From Gambelia wislizenii (lineage: Eukaryota; Chordata; Lepidosauria; Squamata; Crotaphytidae), in NCBI GenBank assembly GCA_030847615.1, contig JAUMIR010000001.1:262011187-262075186 (forward strand): a stretch of 64,000 bases of DNA, written 5' to 3'. Shown here one piece after another: positions 21,431 through 31,888 of this stretch. Both the position numbers and the translations under genes were made by a program. Each line of letters opens with the position of its first letter. The first letter of the stretch is position 1. The notes below the pieces were generated by a model, which did no database searches, was not told the DNA's origin, and saw only the letters and a program-made list of their open reading frames with translations.

Positions 21431-22423
21431 ATTTTACAAGAGCAAAGTGAACTTGCCTAAATTTCCATTAATTCCTCCTTCTCAGCTCTTAATGTAAATC
21501 AGGCCTCTTCTCCTTTTATGCTTGCATTCTTTCCATATGTCTCTTTCTTGAAGATAACAAATAGGTCAGAGGAGGGAATTTGAAGAACAGGAAGGAAATA
21601 CTGGCAAATGTGGGTGCTGCTATTCACCTTACACATTCAGTAACTTTCTTGTGGGCTTGAGATCCATGAATTACAGAGTGGCTTTCCAATATCCTCACCC
21701 ATCTTTATAGACCCATTGAAGCTAGTTATTTAAACAGTAACAGTACACTGAAGGAGTGGGGAATCCCCATTGTATTTTCAACAGCCACTTACAGGGCTCA
21801 TCACAATAGTTATCTGTATTACCTAAAACACTATGGTTACCGCTGAGATGGGACATACATTTTTAGAGACACACTTTGCAGGAGCTTGAATAGTAGCTGC
21901 TGAAAATGATGACCACAGGCTGTGCAGCTTTGATGGCTTCCACGGGGCACTCAAATCCCGTAGGCAGATAATTGGCTATTTCATTCAAAATGTGAATCTG
22001 GTTTCTTGACTATCATTGGTCCCTTAGGACTGTCACATCATAATGCAAAATCTCCCTTTCCCAGGATTCTCTTTGCAAGTGATTTGTCGCACTAATTTAA
22101 CGCTCAGGACCTAATGGTTTCATGAGGATCAGAGGGGAGCACATTTGATACATATGTGGTTCATTTCAATTTCTTTGTCTGGTCTTTCATTATGACTTTC
22201 TTTTTAAATAAGGGCTTATGAACATGTGGCCCTCTGGAAGTTTTTGGACTCCAGTCCCTATAAGCCTCCCACTGTTGGCCATATTTGTTACCCAGGATTT
22301 AGATGGTAATGGATGTTACTTGCTTCACAATGCTGTATTAAGGGCCCACCTGCTACTTCTGTTGAGTGACATCTCAGAAATCCCCTCCAGGTCCCACAGT
22401 GAGGGGGCTCCTGCTCTTTCTTA
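21431..22423. other. Non-coding stretch with a MITE fragment
   Basis: Mostly single-copy looking. A hAT-MITE fragment (AACATGTGGCCCTCTGGAAG) lies at about 22222-22295. No gene recognised. Confidence 0.5.
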
Positions 22424-23027
22424 GGACTTTATCAGACGAGTCAAATACAGCATCATAAGGACACACATAACAGACAACGTTGCCCTTTTGCGATCATGTA
22501 TTTTTAAAACTCGTACTTTTTTATTGATGGGTCAAGCCATCAACTGATGGGTCAAGCCATTTAATTATTGATTTATTGATTTACTGATGGCCAAGCCATG
22601 GTGATTTGTTGCTGGCATTGCCAGTGTTTGAATCTACATGCCATTGTACTCACAATGACTGGCCAGATCGGCCAGAACACTTCTGGGTGAGATTGTGACA
22701 TCCAGGTAGGGGACACTCTTTTTATGACACCCCCCCCTGGTTTACTTGGGACTTTTAAAGTGTGTTTTGGTGCTTTGAAGTACTTTTTGTGTCTTTGTTT
22801 TGCTTGTTTTTTTTTTTTAATTGCCATCTGAGCATCTTCTCATGAGATTCTGTGAGATTTGAAGCAAGGAATTGAACAGAGGTCCATTCTCTCCCTGTTA
22901 GTGCTTGGGAAGCCTCTTTAATGGGATAAACGTAAGGTCTGGTAGGGAGAGTTCTTTTGCAGGCATTAAAAAGGGCACAATTTAAGCCGGCAAAAGAACT
23001 TTTATGGAGGGTGGTCTGATAAAGTCC
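22424..23027. mobile_element. TIR element, family R, copy 2
   Basis: The ends GGACTTTATCAGA and TCTGATAAAGTCC are a perfect 13-bp inverted repeat. At about 22520-22600 a short local duplication of GATGGGTCAAGCCATCAACT distinguishes this copy. TTA and TCA flank the ends, a possible imperfect 3-bp target duplication. Confidence 0.82.
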
Positions 23028-23155
23028 TCAGTCTGTTTGCCTCATCACCTCTGGGTTCCCTTCTCTCTTAGTATTCTCCTGGTGCATATATGATAGAATT
23101 TGTGTAGTTAACTTACTCAGTATGTATAGTAAATCATTCCCATTTCTTTTTACAG

Positions 23156-23408
23156 GGTGTATTCACTCTATACAATTATACCATTTTGGTACCACTTTAA
23201 CTGCAACAGTTCCATCCTAGGGAATTCTTGTTTGTAGTTTTGGGAGGTACTTAGAATTAGACTTAGACCAATAGGACTGTAGTTAAGGGGAGTGGAGTAT
23301 AGAATTCTAAATCCCTCCCCAAATTATAAATCCCAGGATTCCACAGGATGGAACTGGGCCAGTTAAAATAGCATGAAACTGATATAATTGTGCAGTGTGG
23401 ATACAACC
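23156..23408. mobile_element. Palindromic MITE with long terminal inverted repeats
   Basis: The arms GGGTGTATTCACTCTATAC and GTGCAGTGTGGATACAACC are imperfectly paired; further in, CAGTTCCATCCTAGGGAATT pairs with AGGATTCCACAGGATGGAAC. No coding capacity. Confidence 0.6.
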
Positions 23409-23811
23409 AAAGTGACATAAAAACATTGCTTTTTCCTCTTTGTTGGTTACTTGATATTACTTCTTGTGCTAAAACACCCAAACCCTTAGGATTGATAATA
23501 GAATGGCATAATATTTTTTATATTTGTTTTCATTTTATTAAATTCACAGAAACAATAACAATGACAAACCAAAAAAACAGACAAAATCACACAAAAAGCA
23601 AACAAAAGCAAACAAAACTATATATTAAACAAACAAAATATACACATTAAAAGAAAAAGGACTTCCAGCTTATACCTACCAAAAGTATAGAATTCTATAC
23701 ATCAATATTACTCCCTTTAACTTATGTAAAAGTAATTTAAATAGACATAACCTTATCACCAGATCATTTCTATACTCTATAATCACTTTAAATACCAACT
23801 AAATATAAATC
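23409..23811. other. AT-rich non-coding stretch
   Basis: Contains A-rich runs (AAACAAAAGCAAACAAAAC near 23605) but no recognised gene or repeat family. Confidence 0.45.
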
Positions 23812-23905
23812 TTCCTTGGGGTTTTTCTGGGCTGTGAGGCTGTGTGCTAGAAAAACCCCAAGGAAAATCTATAGATGCCGGCCGTGAAAGCCTTCGACTT
23901 CACAT
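23812..23905 (+). repeat. Dispersed repeat P, copy 1
   Basis: TTTTTCTGGGCTGTGAGGC followed by GATGCCGGCCGTGAAAGCC is shared with 37020-37260 and 63845-63958. An inverted pair CCTTGGGGTTTTTCT/AGAAAAACCCCAAGG brackets the centre. Classification unknown. Confidence 0.6.
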
Positions 23906-24954
23906 TAAATATAAATTGATTTATACAATTTATCAAATTATCAATTTATACTTAACAGTACATCAGTTTCCTAAACAAAATGTTATAACTACACATCTAC
24001 TCAATCTTTATAAACAAATCTTATTTTAGATGTGATGAAAGGGAAATTATTGAATGCATTAGTCAAATGAACTTAGATTTCCTGGGGTACAGTGTTCCTT
24101 GATTTGAGGAGTCAGGATCTATTTACCAGTCTGCCTGAGGAAGCAAAATGTCTTAGGGCCAGAGGCAGTTAAGCCATGTAAGCAGAATGAGGTGGTCACT
24201 TTAGGCAGCAGATCTGGGACGTCATGAAAAGGTAGCAAATGGTTAGATATGTTTTGTTTCTTAAAGACTAATCTGATGGAAGTTAGCAAGTTTGGATATC
24301 ATTAAGGAAATTCTCAGCATCACCTTGATTTTTTTTTATGACCCATTAATCAGACAGAGTGGAGGCATCTTGCTATAGGCTGATTTTGTTATTAACATGT
24401 TCTTTAGTCTTTAAGATATATATCCTTTAGTCTAACATGATCATTTAAGGTTGGTCTCCCAATGATCTGGGGCAAAAAAGCATAAATCAACATTCCATTT
24501 TGGGGAAAAGAAAATCAGCTAAATGGATCCTCAGGCTATTTTAAGAATCCAAGGCCAGAGCTGCACACTTACAACTGTCCCTTGAAATATAATAAATGCT
24601 GTAGAATTTTAAAAAAGGTCATCAGCATTTCAAAAAGTAATACGCTGCACAATGTACTTCTGAGTTTGATGGCTCTCTCTAATGATGACTGAGAAGAATG
24701 AAAACAAATGACTTGGTGTATTTTCTTATCATCAAAACTTGTTCTTCACATTTCTAAAGACAGGCAGCAGATTTTTTTTTTAAGTATTTGTTTTATACTA
24801 GTAAATAACGAGCACTAATTATGTCCTTGAAAGAAGCAACAAGTAATTTTAGTGATTTCAATGTTTTTCCTGCTGTGAGAAAGTTTTTGAAAACTGTCTA
24901 ATTTTTAAACCTTTCTCCACTTTGGGATTTATTATATGGGAATTTATATACCAT
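23906..24954. other. AT-rich non-coding stretch, single-copy looking
   Basis: No gene or repeat recognised. The 24540-24800 part lacks repeats and would be the best place in this interval to test for conserved non-coding sequence. Confidence 0.45.
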
Positions 24955-25095
24955 TTTACACACAAAACAGCATTTTCTGCATAGAAAATGATATTTCTCC
25001 ACAAAACATTATTTTTTACACAAAAATATACCATTTCTTGCACAGAAAATTATATTTTCTGCACAAAAAAAGTGTTAAAATTTTGCACAGAATAA
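24955..25095. repeat. AT-rich minisatellite, about 20-22-bp units
   Basis: Variants of TTTTCTGCACAGAAAAT recur about every 20 bp (near 24972, 25010, 25035, 25055 and 25083). Each unit is partly palindromic around GAAAATNATATTTTC, so open frames exist on both strands. Confidence 0.7.
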
Positions 25096-25972
25096 GTTCC
25101 AAACTATGGAGAATCTCATCAGTCCAGAATTCATCTTGTCAGGTTTCCTGATGCTTGAGAAAAACATTTTCATCTCTCCCCCCACACCCTGAAATATTTA
25201 CCAATATTTTTCCATCCCTATAACAACATCACAAAGACCCATGCCTGGGTCTGAGGTGCTGGCTCTGAAATACAAGGCAAGGGGGTGTTGCTCAACTGTC
25301 CACTTGGATGCTCTCTTGCCTTAAAGCAGTGCTGCTTTGATTCTGTGCCTGGAGGTGCTATATCACCATCTCCCATGTAATAGAAGGGATTTCATTTTGA
25401 GAAGTAGCTTTGCTTTGAAGAATAGCATTTTCAAAACATCTTGGCAAAGCAGCCATGCACAGTCCTGACAGGAAAAACAAAAGAAATAAAAACCACTGAA
25501 ATATAAGAACACTGACAAGTTAAGGGTACTGTATAGCAACATGCTGTAAGATTCCTACAACCCATTTTCAAGAACTATGACACCCTGAAAGCAGGAGTGT
25601 AGGGAAGACCCATGCTAGCCACCAAACTTGAAAGAACAGCTCATTAGTGACTACAGTGACTGCAGGACAATGACACACAGATGTGAGACCCTGCAAAAAC
25701 TAGTTATACTCTTTGATTGACGCTAAGAACATCACAGCAGGTCCGACTGATACAAGTCACAGTATCCAAGATGTGTTCCTATAAACACATCTCTTTGAAA
25801 CTTACCTTTAAGAAATGATACCTTGTCAACAATGTCCAGTAGTGCTTCTAGTGAGATCTTGTTTAATAAAGAGGATAAATAACCACAGATTTCTGACATA
25901 AAGAAAAATAATACAATCCAACAAGCTCAACAACCTCAAAGCTGTTGTCCTCTAATTAGAAATGAAACTGAG
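25096..25972. other. Non-coding stretch, nothing recognised
   Basis: No gene or repeat family recognised. Confidence 0.45.
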
Positions 25973-26310
25973 TTCTTATCTACATGGGCCAAATACCCTG
26001 GCCTGATCCCATTCCAGAGCCCTGCCACCCAGATGATGCAGAGCATTTACCTCAATCTGTCCTTGGACAGTCCTCACCACCCCTGGGGCAGATATAGGAA
26101 TGGAATGGGGGCTACTGGCAGATTGGGCCCTGCCTCTCTGTGGGAGCCCATCCCAGAACACTATCCCTTGCTATTGCAGCCAGGTCCCTGGCTCTCCCAG
26201 AAGCCAGGCAGAGGTCCTGCAGCATGTGACCAAGGCTGGTCACATGCAGGAGGGCTGCAATCATAGTTTGTAGACCCCCTTCCTAGCTTCTACTTTAGTG
26301 GAGGAACTGG
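25973..26310 (-). mobile_element. TIR element, family M, copy 5, partial
   Basis: The right terminus of the family is at 25973 in reverse orientation (TTATCTACATGGGCC), with the inverse of GGACTGCCC...GGGGC landmarks and GGTCCTGCAGCATGTGACC. The left terminus is not found before copy 6 begins at 26383. Confidence 0.6.
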
Positions 26311-26452
26311 GAATATTTTAGCTGGTGGGCATTTGAATCACTAGTGGCAGTAGCCCATGTTCCAGGGAGAAAAAGAGACCAAGGGCTTCTCTACACTGGC
26401 CAGAATACACTGGCTTCCCACTGGTGTATTCTGGCCCTGGATCAGGCCCATT

Positions 26453-26679
26453 AGCAATAGCATTTAGCAATAGCACTTCTATTTCTATACCGCTTATCAG
26501 TGTAAAGCACTCCGTAAGCAGTTTACAGTATGTCAGCTAATTGCCCCCAACAAGCTGGGTACTCATTTTACCAACCCATGGAAAGATGGAAGGCTGAGTC
26601 AACCTGGAGCCCTGCAGGATCAAACTCACAACGTTGTGGCTACAGTATCGGTGTTTAACCACTGTGTCACCAGGGCTCC
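26453..26679 (-). mobile_element. tRNA-derived squamate SINE, variant 3' end
   Basis: From 26679 the minus strand reads GGAGCCCTGGTGACACAGTG, with the shared body, but the 3' end reads into CGGTATAGAAATAGAAGTGC then a GCTATTGCTAAATGCTATTG tail, differing from the GGGTATAAATAAATAA tail of other copies. It is inserted in family M copy 6. Confidence 0.78.
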
Positions 26680-26938
26680 TTCAGGGGTCCTCATTACCCC
26701 TCTGTTAACCAGCACAAAATGGAATGGAGCCCCATTCTCTGCAGCTGTCACCACTGGCTTCCAAGTTGCACTTTTCAAAGCCAGGAAGGAGGCCTGCAGC
26801 ATGTGATCAAAGCCCCTTCATGTGACCAGTACTGTCAGCCTCCTTTCTGGCTTCGGAGAGTCAGATGCAGATGGCAGAGGGGGCAGCTGCACAGATGGGC
26901 TAGCATGTCGGCATGGACTCCTGTGGTCCCATGGGGCC

Positions 26939-27879
26939 TGTTATGGGGGTAATGGAGCCCCCATAGTTACCTTCCCTGTAGAGGTGACCCTGAGCGGCCT
27001 CACTCAAGGGTGCCCCCTACAGGCCAAAACACTGCCATCACCTACTGAAGATTTATAACCAGCCCAGTAGGAGACTGGATAACCAGTGGGACTACCCACC
27101 ACTGCAGAACTACCAAGTCCTCCCTCCTATCCCCAGAAAGAAAGAGAGAGAAGTGTAGCATTGATCAAGAGATATAAGCGGGTGCAGCTTCAGCATATAG
27201 GAAGATTAAGAAAAGCTTATTTTATTCAAGCAAGTTCAAGTTATGCAAATCTTTCATGAGGGCAGGCACCTTCCATGCCCCCAGGCACACTTTAGAGTTA
27301 CAGAAATAGCAAAAGTATGGAATTACATTAAGCTACATTTGGCTATGTTCAGCTACATTCAGCCAAAGTTTAAGAAAATAACATAAAGTTCCCTAGCACA
27401 ATTCTGAACAGGCCCTAAAGATCTACTCACAAACTGTAGTCTTCTGTTGGATTCAGTGCATATCCATCTGGAATCAGGGGAGCTATGAATTAGGCCAGCC
27501 AGCCTTGCTCTAACAGTGATCCCCGGCTCTTTGCTCTAAAACAGGGTGTTCTGTTCAGAGACTCCTCTTTCTGACTCAAACTACATGGTCTGACCCAAGC
27601 CATGTGCTCACACAAAGCAGTTATACCTTATTTGGAACCCCCGCTCTGGCATTCTTGATTGGTCAAGCCTGCCTCAGGTGATCTGATGTCATTGATAATG
27701 CCATCTCAGGAGATGCTGTGGAGGTGGTTTTTAGACCCTCACCTCCAGTTAACCCTTTCCTTACCTGATGCCATGCTGACAAGACAATCACTGTTTGCAA
27801 ATAATGGGACATGTAGTCTTTGCAGAATGATTGGAGTGCATCATCCTGCATGCAGGATGATGGAAACTCCATCATGACA
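26939..27879 (-). mobile_element. Solo LTR, family J, inside family M copy 6
   Basis: On the minus strand it starts TGTCATGATGGAGTTTCC and ends GGCTCCATTACCCCCATAACA. GGGCC (26934-26938) and GGGCA (27880-27884) are a 4/5-matching target duplication. Minus-strand GAATAAAATAAGC near 27217-27226 is a candidate polyadenylation signal. No coding sequence. It lies between colinear halves of family M, so the boundaries are secure. Confidence 0.78.
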
Positions 27880-28091
27880 GGGCATGATCCACTTTTTCCC
27901 AAATGAGGTGTTTTTTTCTGGGTATTTTCCTGAAATGGCTTAATGGGCTTTATCCCATCTCCCCCACCATCTTTGCCCTGTCATCATCTGGACTGCCCAG
28001 GGGCAAAACAGGGCAAGATCCCTGCATGGTTTTGACTGCAGGGCTTCAAGATGGGGGCAAAACAAGGTAAATAGCCCATCTAGACAAGCCC

Positions 28092-28537
28092 CAAGACACT
28101 GACTGAAGAAACAGTGACACTGTCCCTGGAGTGAGATGGCATTGTGGACTAAACCAAAATTGACCAGTTTTATGGAATGGTGAAAGTCATTACAAAGTCT
28201 TATCATGAAAACAGTACTTTCAAGGTATTAGTGAATCCTGCAGCCATAGTGTAAAAGGAGTGCTGCATGAAGCTGACAATGCCTGCAGCAACATGGTGGA
28301 TACAAAACAAGCAGATATCTTTTCATGTCTCCTTGGCCCTAAGGTTATGGAAAAGTTAAAGGTAATAATAGTCCTTTTGACTTTATGTTTCTTTATCTTT
28401 TTTTCTCATCTATTTGTTTTAAGTAATAGCCTTGTTCTTGATTAAAGGCCATATTGCCAAGTGCACACACAAAAAACAACACCATTTGAATCCCTTACAC
28501 ATTTTAATTCTTTACTGAATCAAGTGTGTCCACTTGC
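28092..28537. other. Non-coding stretch, nothing recognised
   Basis: No gene or repeat recognised. A 61-residue open frame at 28260-28445 has a hydrophobic tail but no other support. Confidence 0.45.
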
Positions 28538-28547
28538 AGATTAGAAT

Positions 28548-28645
28548 TCTCTCTCTGGCTTTTCTTTGCAAACGAAGATTCAGGAAGGACTCATCCTGCG
28601 CTTTCTGCAAGCACACTGATGACTGAAAAGGCTAATCTGAGATAA
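28548..28645 (-). mobile_element. 98-bp 5'-truncated LINE, family E, with perfect 10-bp target duplication
   Basis: AGATTAGAAT occurs at 28538-28547 and 28646-28655. Between them, in minus orientation, is only the zinc-finger codons and 3' end (ATGAGTCCTTCCTGAATC, then the GCGAAGAAAAGCCAGAGAG-type tail) of the LINE seen at 14108, 31317, 31889 and 56590. This fixes the 3' terminus of the family as (AG)n and its target duplication length as about 10 bp. Confidence 0.92.
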
Positions 28646-28655
28646 AGATTAGAAT

Positions 28656-29065
28656 AATACCTGATCAAACCATACAAATGTTTCACAGGGAAGGATATAG
28701 CAAGAGGAATAACTTGCGTCTTTCAGTATTGTTCTGTCACAGACACCACCTGAAAGAATGGCAGGTGTAATCCAGACAATGTTCACTAATATGATAGTTT
28801 TAATTTCTAGGAATGTCACAGGGCACTTTAATTCTGAGCAGCTCAGAATTATGATTTCTGTGGATGTAAACTTTCTTTAAAAGATCCGTAACCAATGCTT
28901 TATGAATTTATCACATTAGCATCTATACCTTCTTTGTTCATGGGAGTACACATGGAGATTTCCAATTTTATTTTCCCTAAAACCTTATGGGGTAGCTAGG
29001 CTTGATTGTGGCTTGCCCAAAGATAATCCATGACTTTTCTTGACCAAATGTATATCTGAACCTAT
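28656..29065. other. Non-coding stretch, nothing recognised
   Basis: No gene or repeat recognised. Confidence 0.45.
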
Positions 29066-29974
29066 TGTTACCTGCCCTAACACCACCCACACAATCTTTT
29101 AATAATTAATCAATTGGCTAACTTTCATATATTGGTTTATTATTGGCACTCCATGTGGTTGGTAGTAGACCAGGGACTCCCAAGTACAAGGAATCAATGT
29201 TGGTCAGAAAACCTAATGAAGTATCCTACTAAAATTCCTAAAAGACAGACCCAGGAAAGAATTAAGTGAACCCCCTGGAACTGATGAGTTAAGGAGGAAA
29301 TGGGCTGATTCTCTTGGATGTACATAGAAATAAGTCATTCAATAACCCCATCAAGGTAGCTGGACACTCTTTGCTCCCAAAATTGGTCTTTCCTCTCACC
29401 TGCCCTAAAACAATAGAGATTTGCCTGAGACCCATCAGTTTTAATGTTTCAGCCATTAGTGATCATTAACACATCAGGAGAATCCATTGTTTAACCCTGA
29501 GAAACTCCAGCAGATATTGAATTCCACTCAATCTCACCCCTTCAGGGGGAATATTGAATATAAACATCACTCCAAAACACCACCAAAGCATGCACAACTT
29601 CTCTTCCTCCTGTCACTCTATCAGTCTGTAACCAGGGTTGCAGCTTCTACACAAATCTCTGCTCTTCAGTCAGGTATAGTATAGCCTGTCATCCCAATTT
29701 CTATTTCTCTATCCCAATTCTTCCTACTTTCTTTGTTAGCATTGTGTGACTGCTTGAAGCCTGAGTGTATGTGTGTTGTCTTGATTATTTCTCAATAAAA
29801 ATCATTTAATTTTACCCCCTGGTTTGGAGTCTTGTCAATGAGTACCAGTATACATAGGTCAAAAGATCTCATCATTACCTGGCCTCTTCATACCATATTG
29901 AGCTAATTAAGATTCCCCATATTAGAATTTGGACATAAGTGGGCTCCCCACGGGCCCCACACAATTCAGGTACA
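29066..29974 (+). mobile_element. Solo LTR, family L, copy 4, with intact termini
   Basis: It starts TGTTACCTGCCC and ends CAGGTACA, and CTAT lies on both sides (29062-29065 and 29975-29978). TATA-like AATATAAAC near 29557 and AATAAA at 29794-29799 mark promoter and polyadenylation. The 9-bp terminal inverted repeat TGTTACCTG/CAGGTAACA (one base lost on the right) is unusually long for an LTR. No internal region is present. Confidence 0.88.
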
Positions 29975-30037
29975 CTATGTCTTTCTGGTTCAAGTCCATC
30001 ACTCTTGGCTCCATCTCACATTGAAATGTCTCCTGGC

Positions 30038-30041
<4 letters not shown>

Positions 30042-30078
<37 letters not shown>
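30042..30078. repeat. (CA)n microsatellite
   Basis: An uninterrupted dinucleotide CA tract of about 37 bp. Confidence 0.95.
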
Positions 30079-30081
<3 letters not shown>

Positions 30082-30714
30082 GGTGAAATGCAGAACTGTT
30101 TTTCTTCACTGCCAAGATGATTTGTTTCATAAACAACAAAAATTACTTTAAAAGAAAACTATAATGATAAATGGATACCTCATTTTTGGTACCTTCATTT
30201 CTTCTAGATCATAAATGAGATGTCATCTCTTCCTGCTTTTCTAATCAGATAAGTAAACACAAGTACAAGGTGCAAAATGGCTTAATCATAGAGCTACTGG
30301 TATTCAATACACTTCCATGATGCAGAAATAATTTTTCATCTGTCTGTATACACACTTTGACATACATTGATGGTACTCTTGAGTGAACATTTCATCAGGC
30401 GTGTTCCCATTGGAAAGTCTCCAAAATCTATACTTAGTCATCACAAGAACACTAGCCTTAATCTTCTTGGCATAAATAGGGTAGTTTGCCATCTCTAGGG
30501 AATGTTGTATTTTTCTCCCTTCAAAATGTTTTCAAGTGATAAAGTTTGCTTAGTTAGTTCCAGTAGTCTCATTGGGCACTGGAACTAACAGTGTTAGCCA
30601 CCGGGGGGATCAATTTTAGAAGTAACAAAAATTAGTTTGATTTTGTGTTTTCAACATTGGGAGGGTGGTATATAGCAAATGCAGCATGTTTTTTAATATC
30701 CAAAATTGATAACA
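30079..30714. other. Non-coding stretch, nothing recognised
   Basis: No gene or repeat recognised. Confidence 0.45.
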
Positions 30715-31235
30715 AAGGGCTTGTCTACATGGGCAATATAACCAGTCTTGTTCCCATCTTAGAGCGCTACAGTCCTTACGATGCAGGGCTTTTGCCTCAT
30801 TCTTCTCCTGGGCAATCATTGCCACCCTGGGGCAAAAACAGGGGAGACAAGATAGGCCCATTTACTGCATTGTTAAAAAATACCTGCATTTATCCACTCC
30901 TGCTGGGAAGGAAAGGATTGGCCCTCACATGACCACAGGAGCCTGCTCCAGCAGGCAGGTCTGTCTCTGCAGCTGCCAGTCTCCCTCACTCTCTCCAAAG
31001 CAGGAAGCAAGACTACAACATGTGACCAAGGCTGGTCACATGCTGTGGGCCTTGATCACATGTTGTGCACTGGCTTCCTTGATTCTGGGAGGGTGGGGAG
31101 ATGCCGGTGGCGGCAGCTGCAGTGACAGGCTGGCGTGCCCATCTGGAGTTCTTCCCATTTTGAGGAGGGAACAGGAGAGGAATGGACTTGATCTGTGGCC
31201 AGAATATGTTGTGTATCTTGGCTTTTGTAGATGAG
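30715..31235 (-). mobile_element. TIR element, family M, copy 7
   Basis: Reverse orientation. The end at 30715 is AGGGCTTGTCTACATGGGC and the opposite end TTTTGTAGATGAGCCT at about 31235. The inverse of the CAGGGCTCCAAGATGG and GCAGCATGTGACC landmarks is present. Confidence 0.75.
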
Positions 31236-31316
31236 CCTGAAGACATCCAAAACATTTTGACAATGTGACATCAATTGGAGGAATGGATCCAGTAGATTCA
31301 TGTAAAGACTGTCAAT

Positions 31317-31682
31317 ATTCAAAATGTACTCTGTCAGCATAAGAGGGGCACTCCAAAAAAGTGATACAAGGACTCCCTGAAACAACATCTCAGGCTCGGC
31401 CAAATTGTTCACCCACAGTGGTCCGCTCTGGCCTCACATTGGGAGGCTTGGAGACACACTATCTACAATGCTGCAGCTTTATTTGAGAACTCACGCCGAA
31501 CAAGTCTTGAAGAGAAATGACAACGCAGAAAGAATCACAACCCAGAAACATCACCCAAGGAGACCTTCTGCTGTGCTTTCTGCAACTGGACTTGTTTATC
31601 CCGGATTGGCCTTATTAGTCATCAGCATGCTTGCAGAAAGAGCGGGATGAGTCCTTCCTGAACCTTCAATTGCGAAGAAAAG

Positions 31683-31743
<61 letters not shown>
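31317..31743 (+). mobile_element. 5'-truncated LINE, family E, copy B, with expanded (AG)n tail
   Basis: CTGTCAAT at 31309-31316 and 31744-31751 is the probable target duplication. The insert begins in the C-terminal coding region, has a small internal deletion near 31327 relative to the 31889 copy, and encodes the zinc-finger motif (C-A-F-C-N-W-T-C-L-S-R-I-G-L-I-S-H-Q-H-A-C) around 31577-31640. An arginine codon that is a stop in two other copies is still CGA here. The 3' tail has grown to about 28 AG units (31686-31741). Confidence 0.85.
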
Positions 31744-31751
31744 CTGTCAAT

Positions 31752-31888
31752 GAATAGTGCTACCACAATTTGGTTGGAATCAGGTGTACTTCAAGAGAAC
31801 CAGGCTGCCCCTGTCATTAAGCAGAGAAAGACAGCTATCTCAGGAACCAAATTTGATTTACTTATCTTTATTTATTTAGGTAATTATA
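31752..31888. other. Short spacer between two LINE copies
   Basis: No feature recognised except an ATTT/TTTA-rich run (31855-31878) that may be a SINE tail remnant split from the SINE at 33380. Confidence 0.35.

Larger units (their letters stand above)
26383..28091 (+). mobile_element. TIR element, family M, copy 6, split by a SINE and an LTR
   Basis: Left end GGGCTTCTCTACACTGGCC, right end CCATCTAGACAAGCCCC. Three segments remain (26383-26452, 26680-26938 and 27880-28091), colinear with other copies once the SINE (26453-26679) and LTR (26939-27879) are removed. Confidence 0.8.

Noticed and set aside
24955..25095. CRISPR-like array
   Set aside because: Unit length about 20 bp with no unique spacers and no cas genes; a eukaryotic minisatellite.
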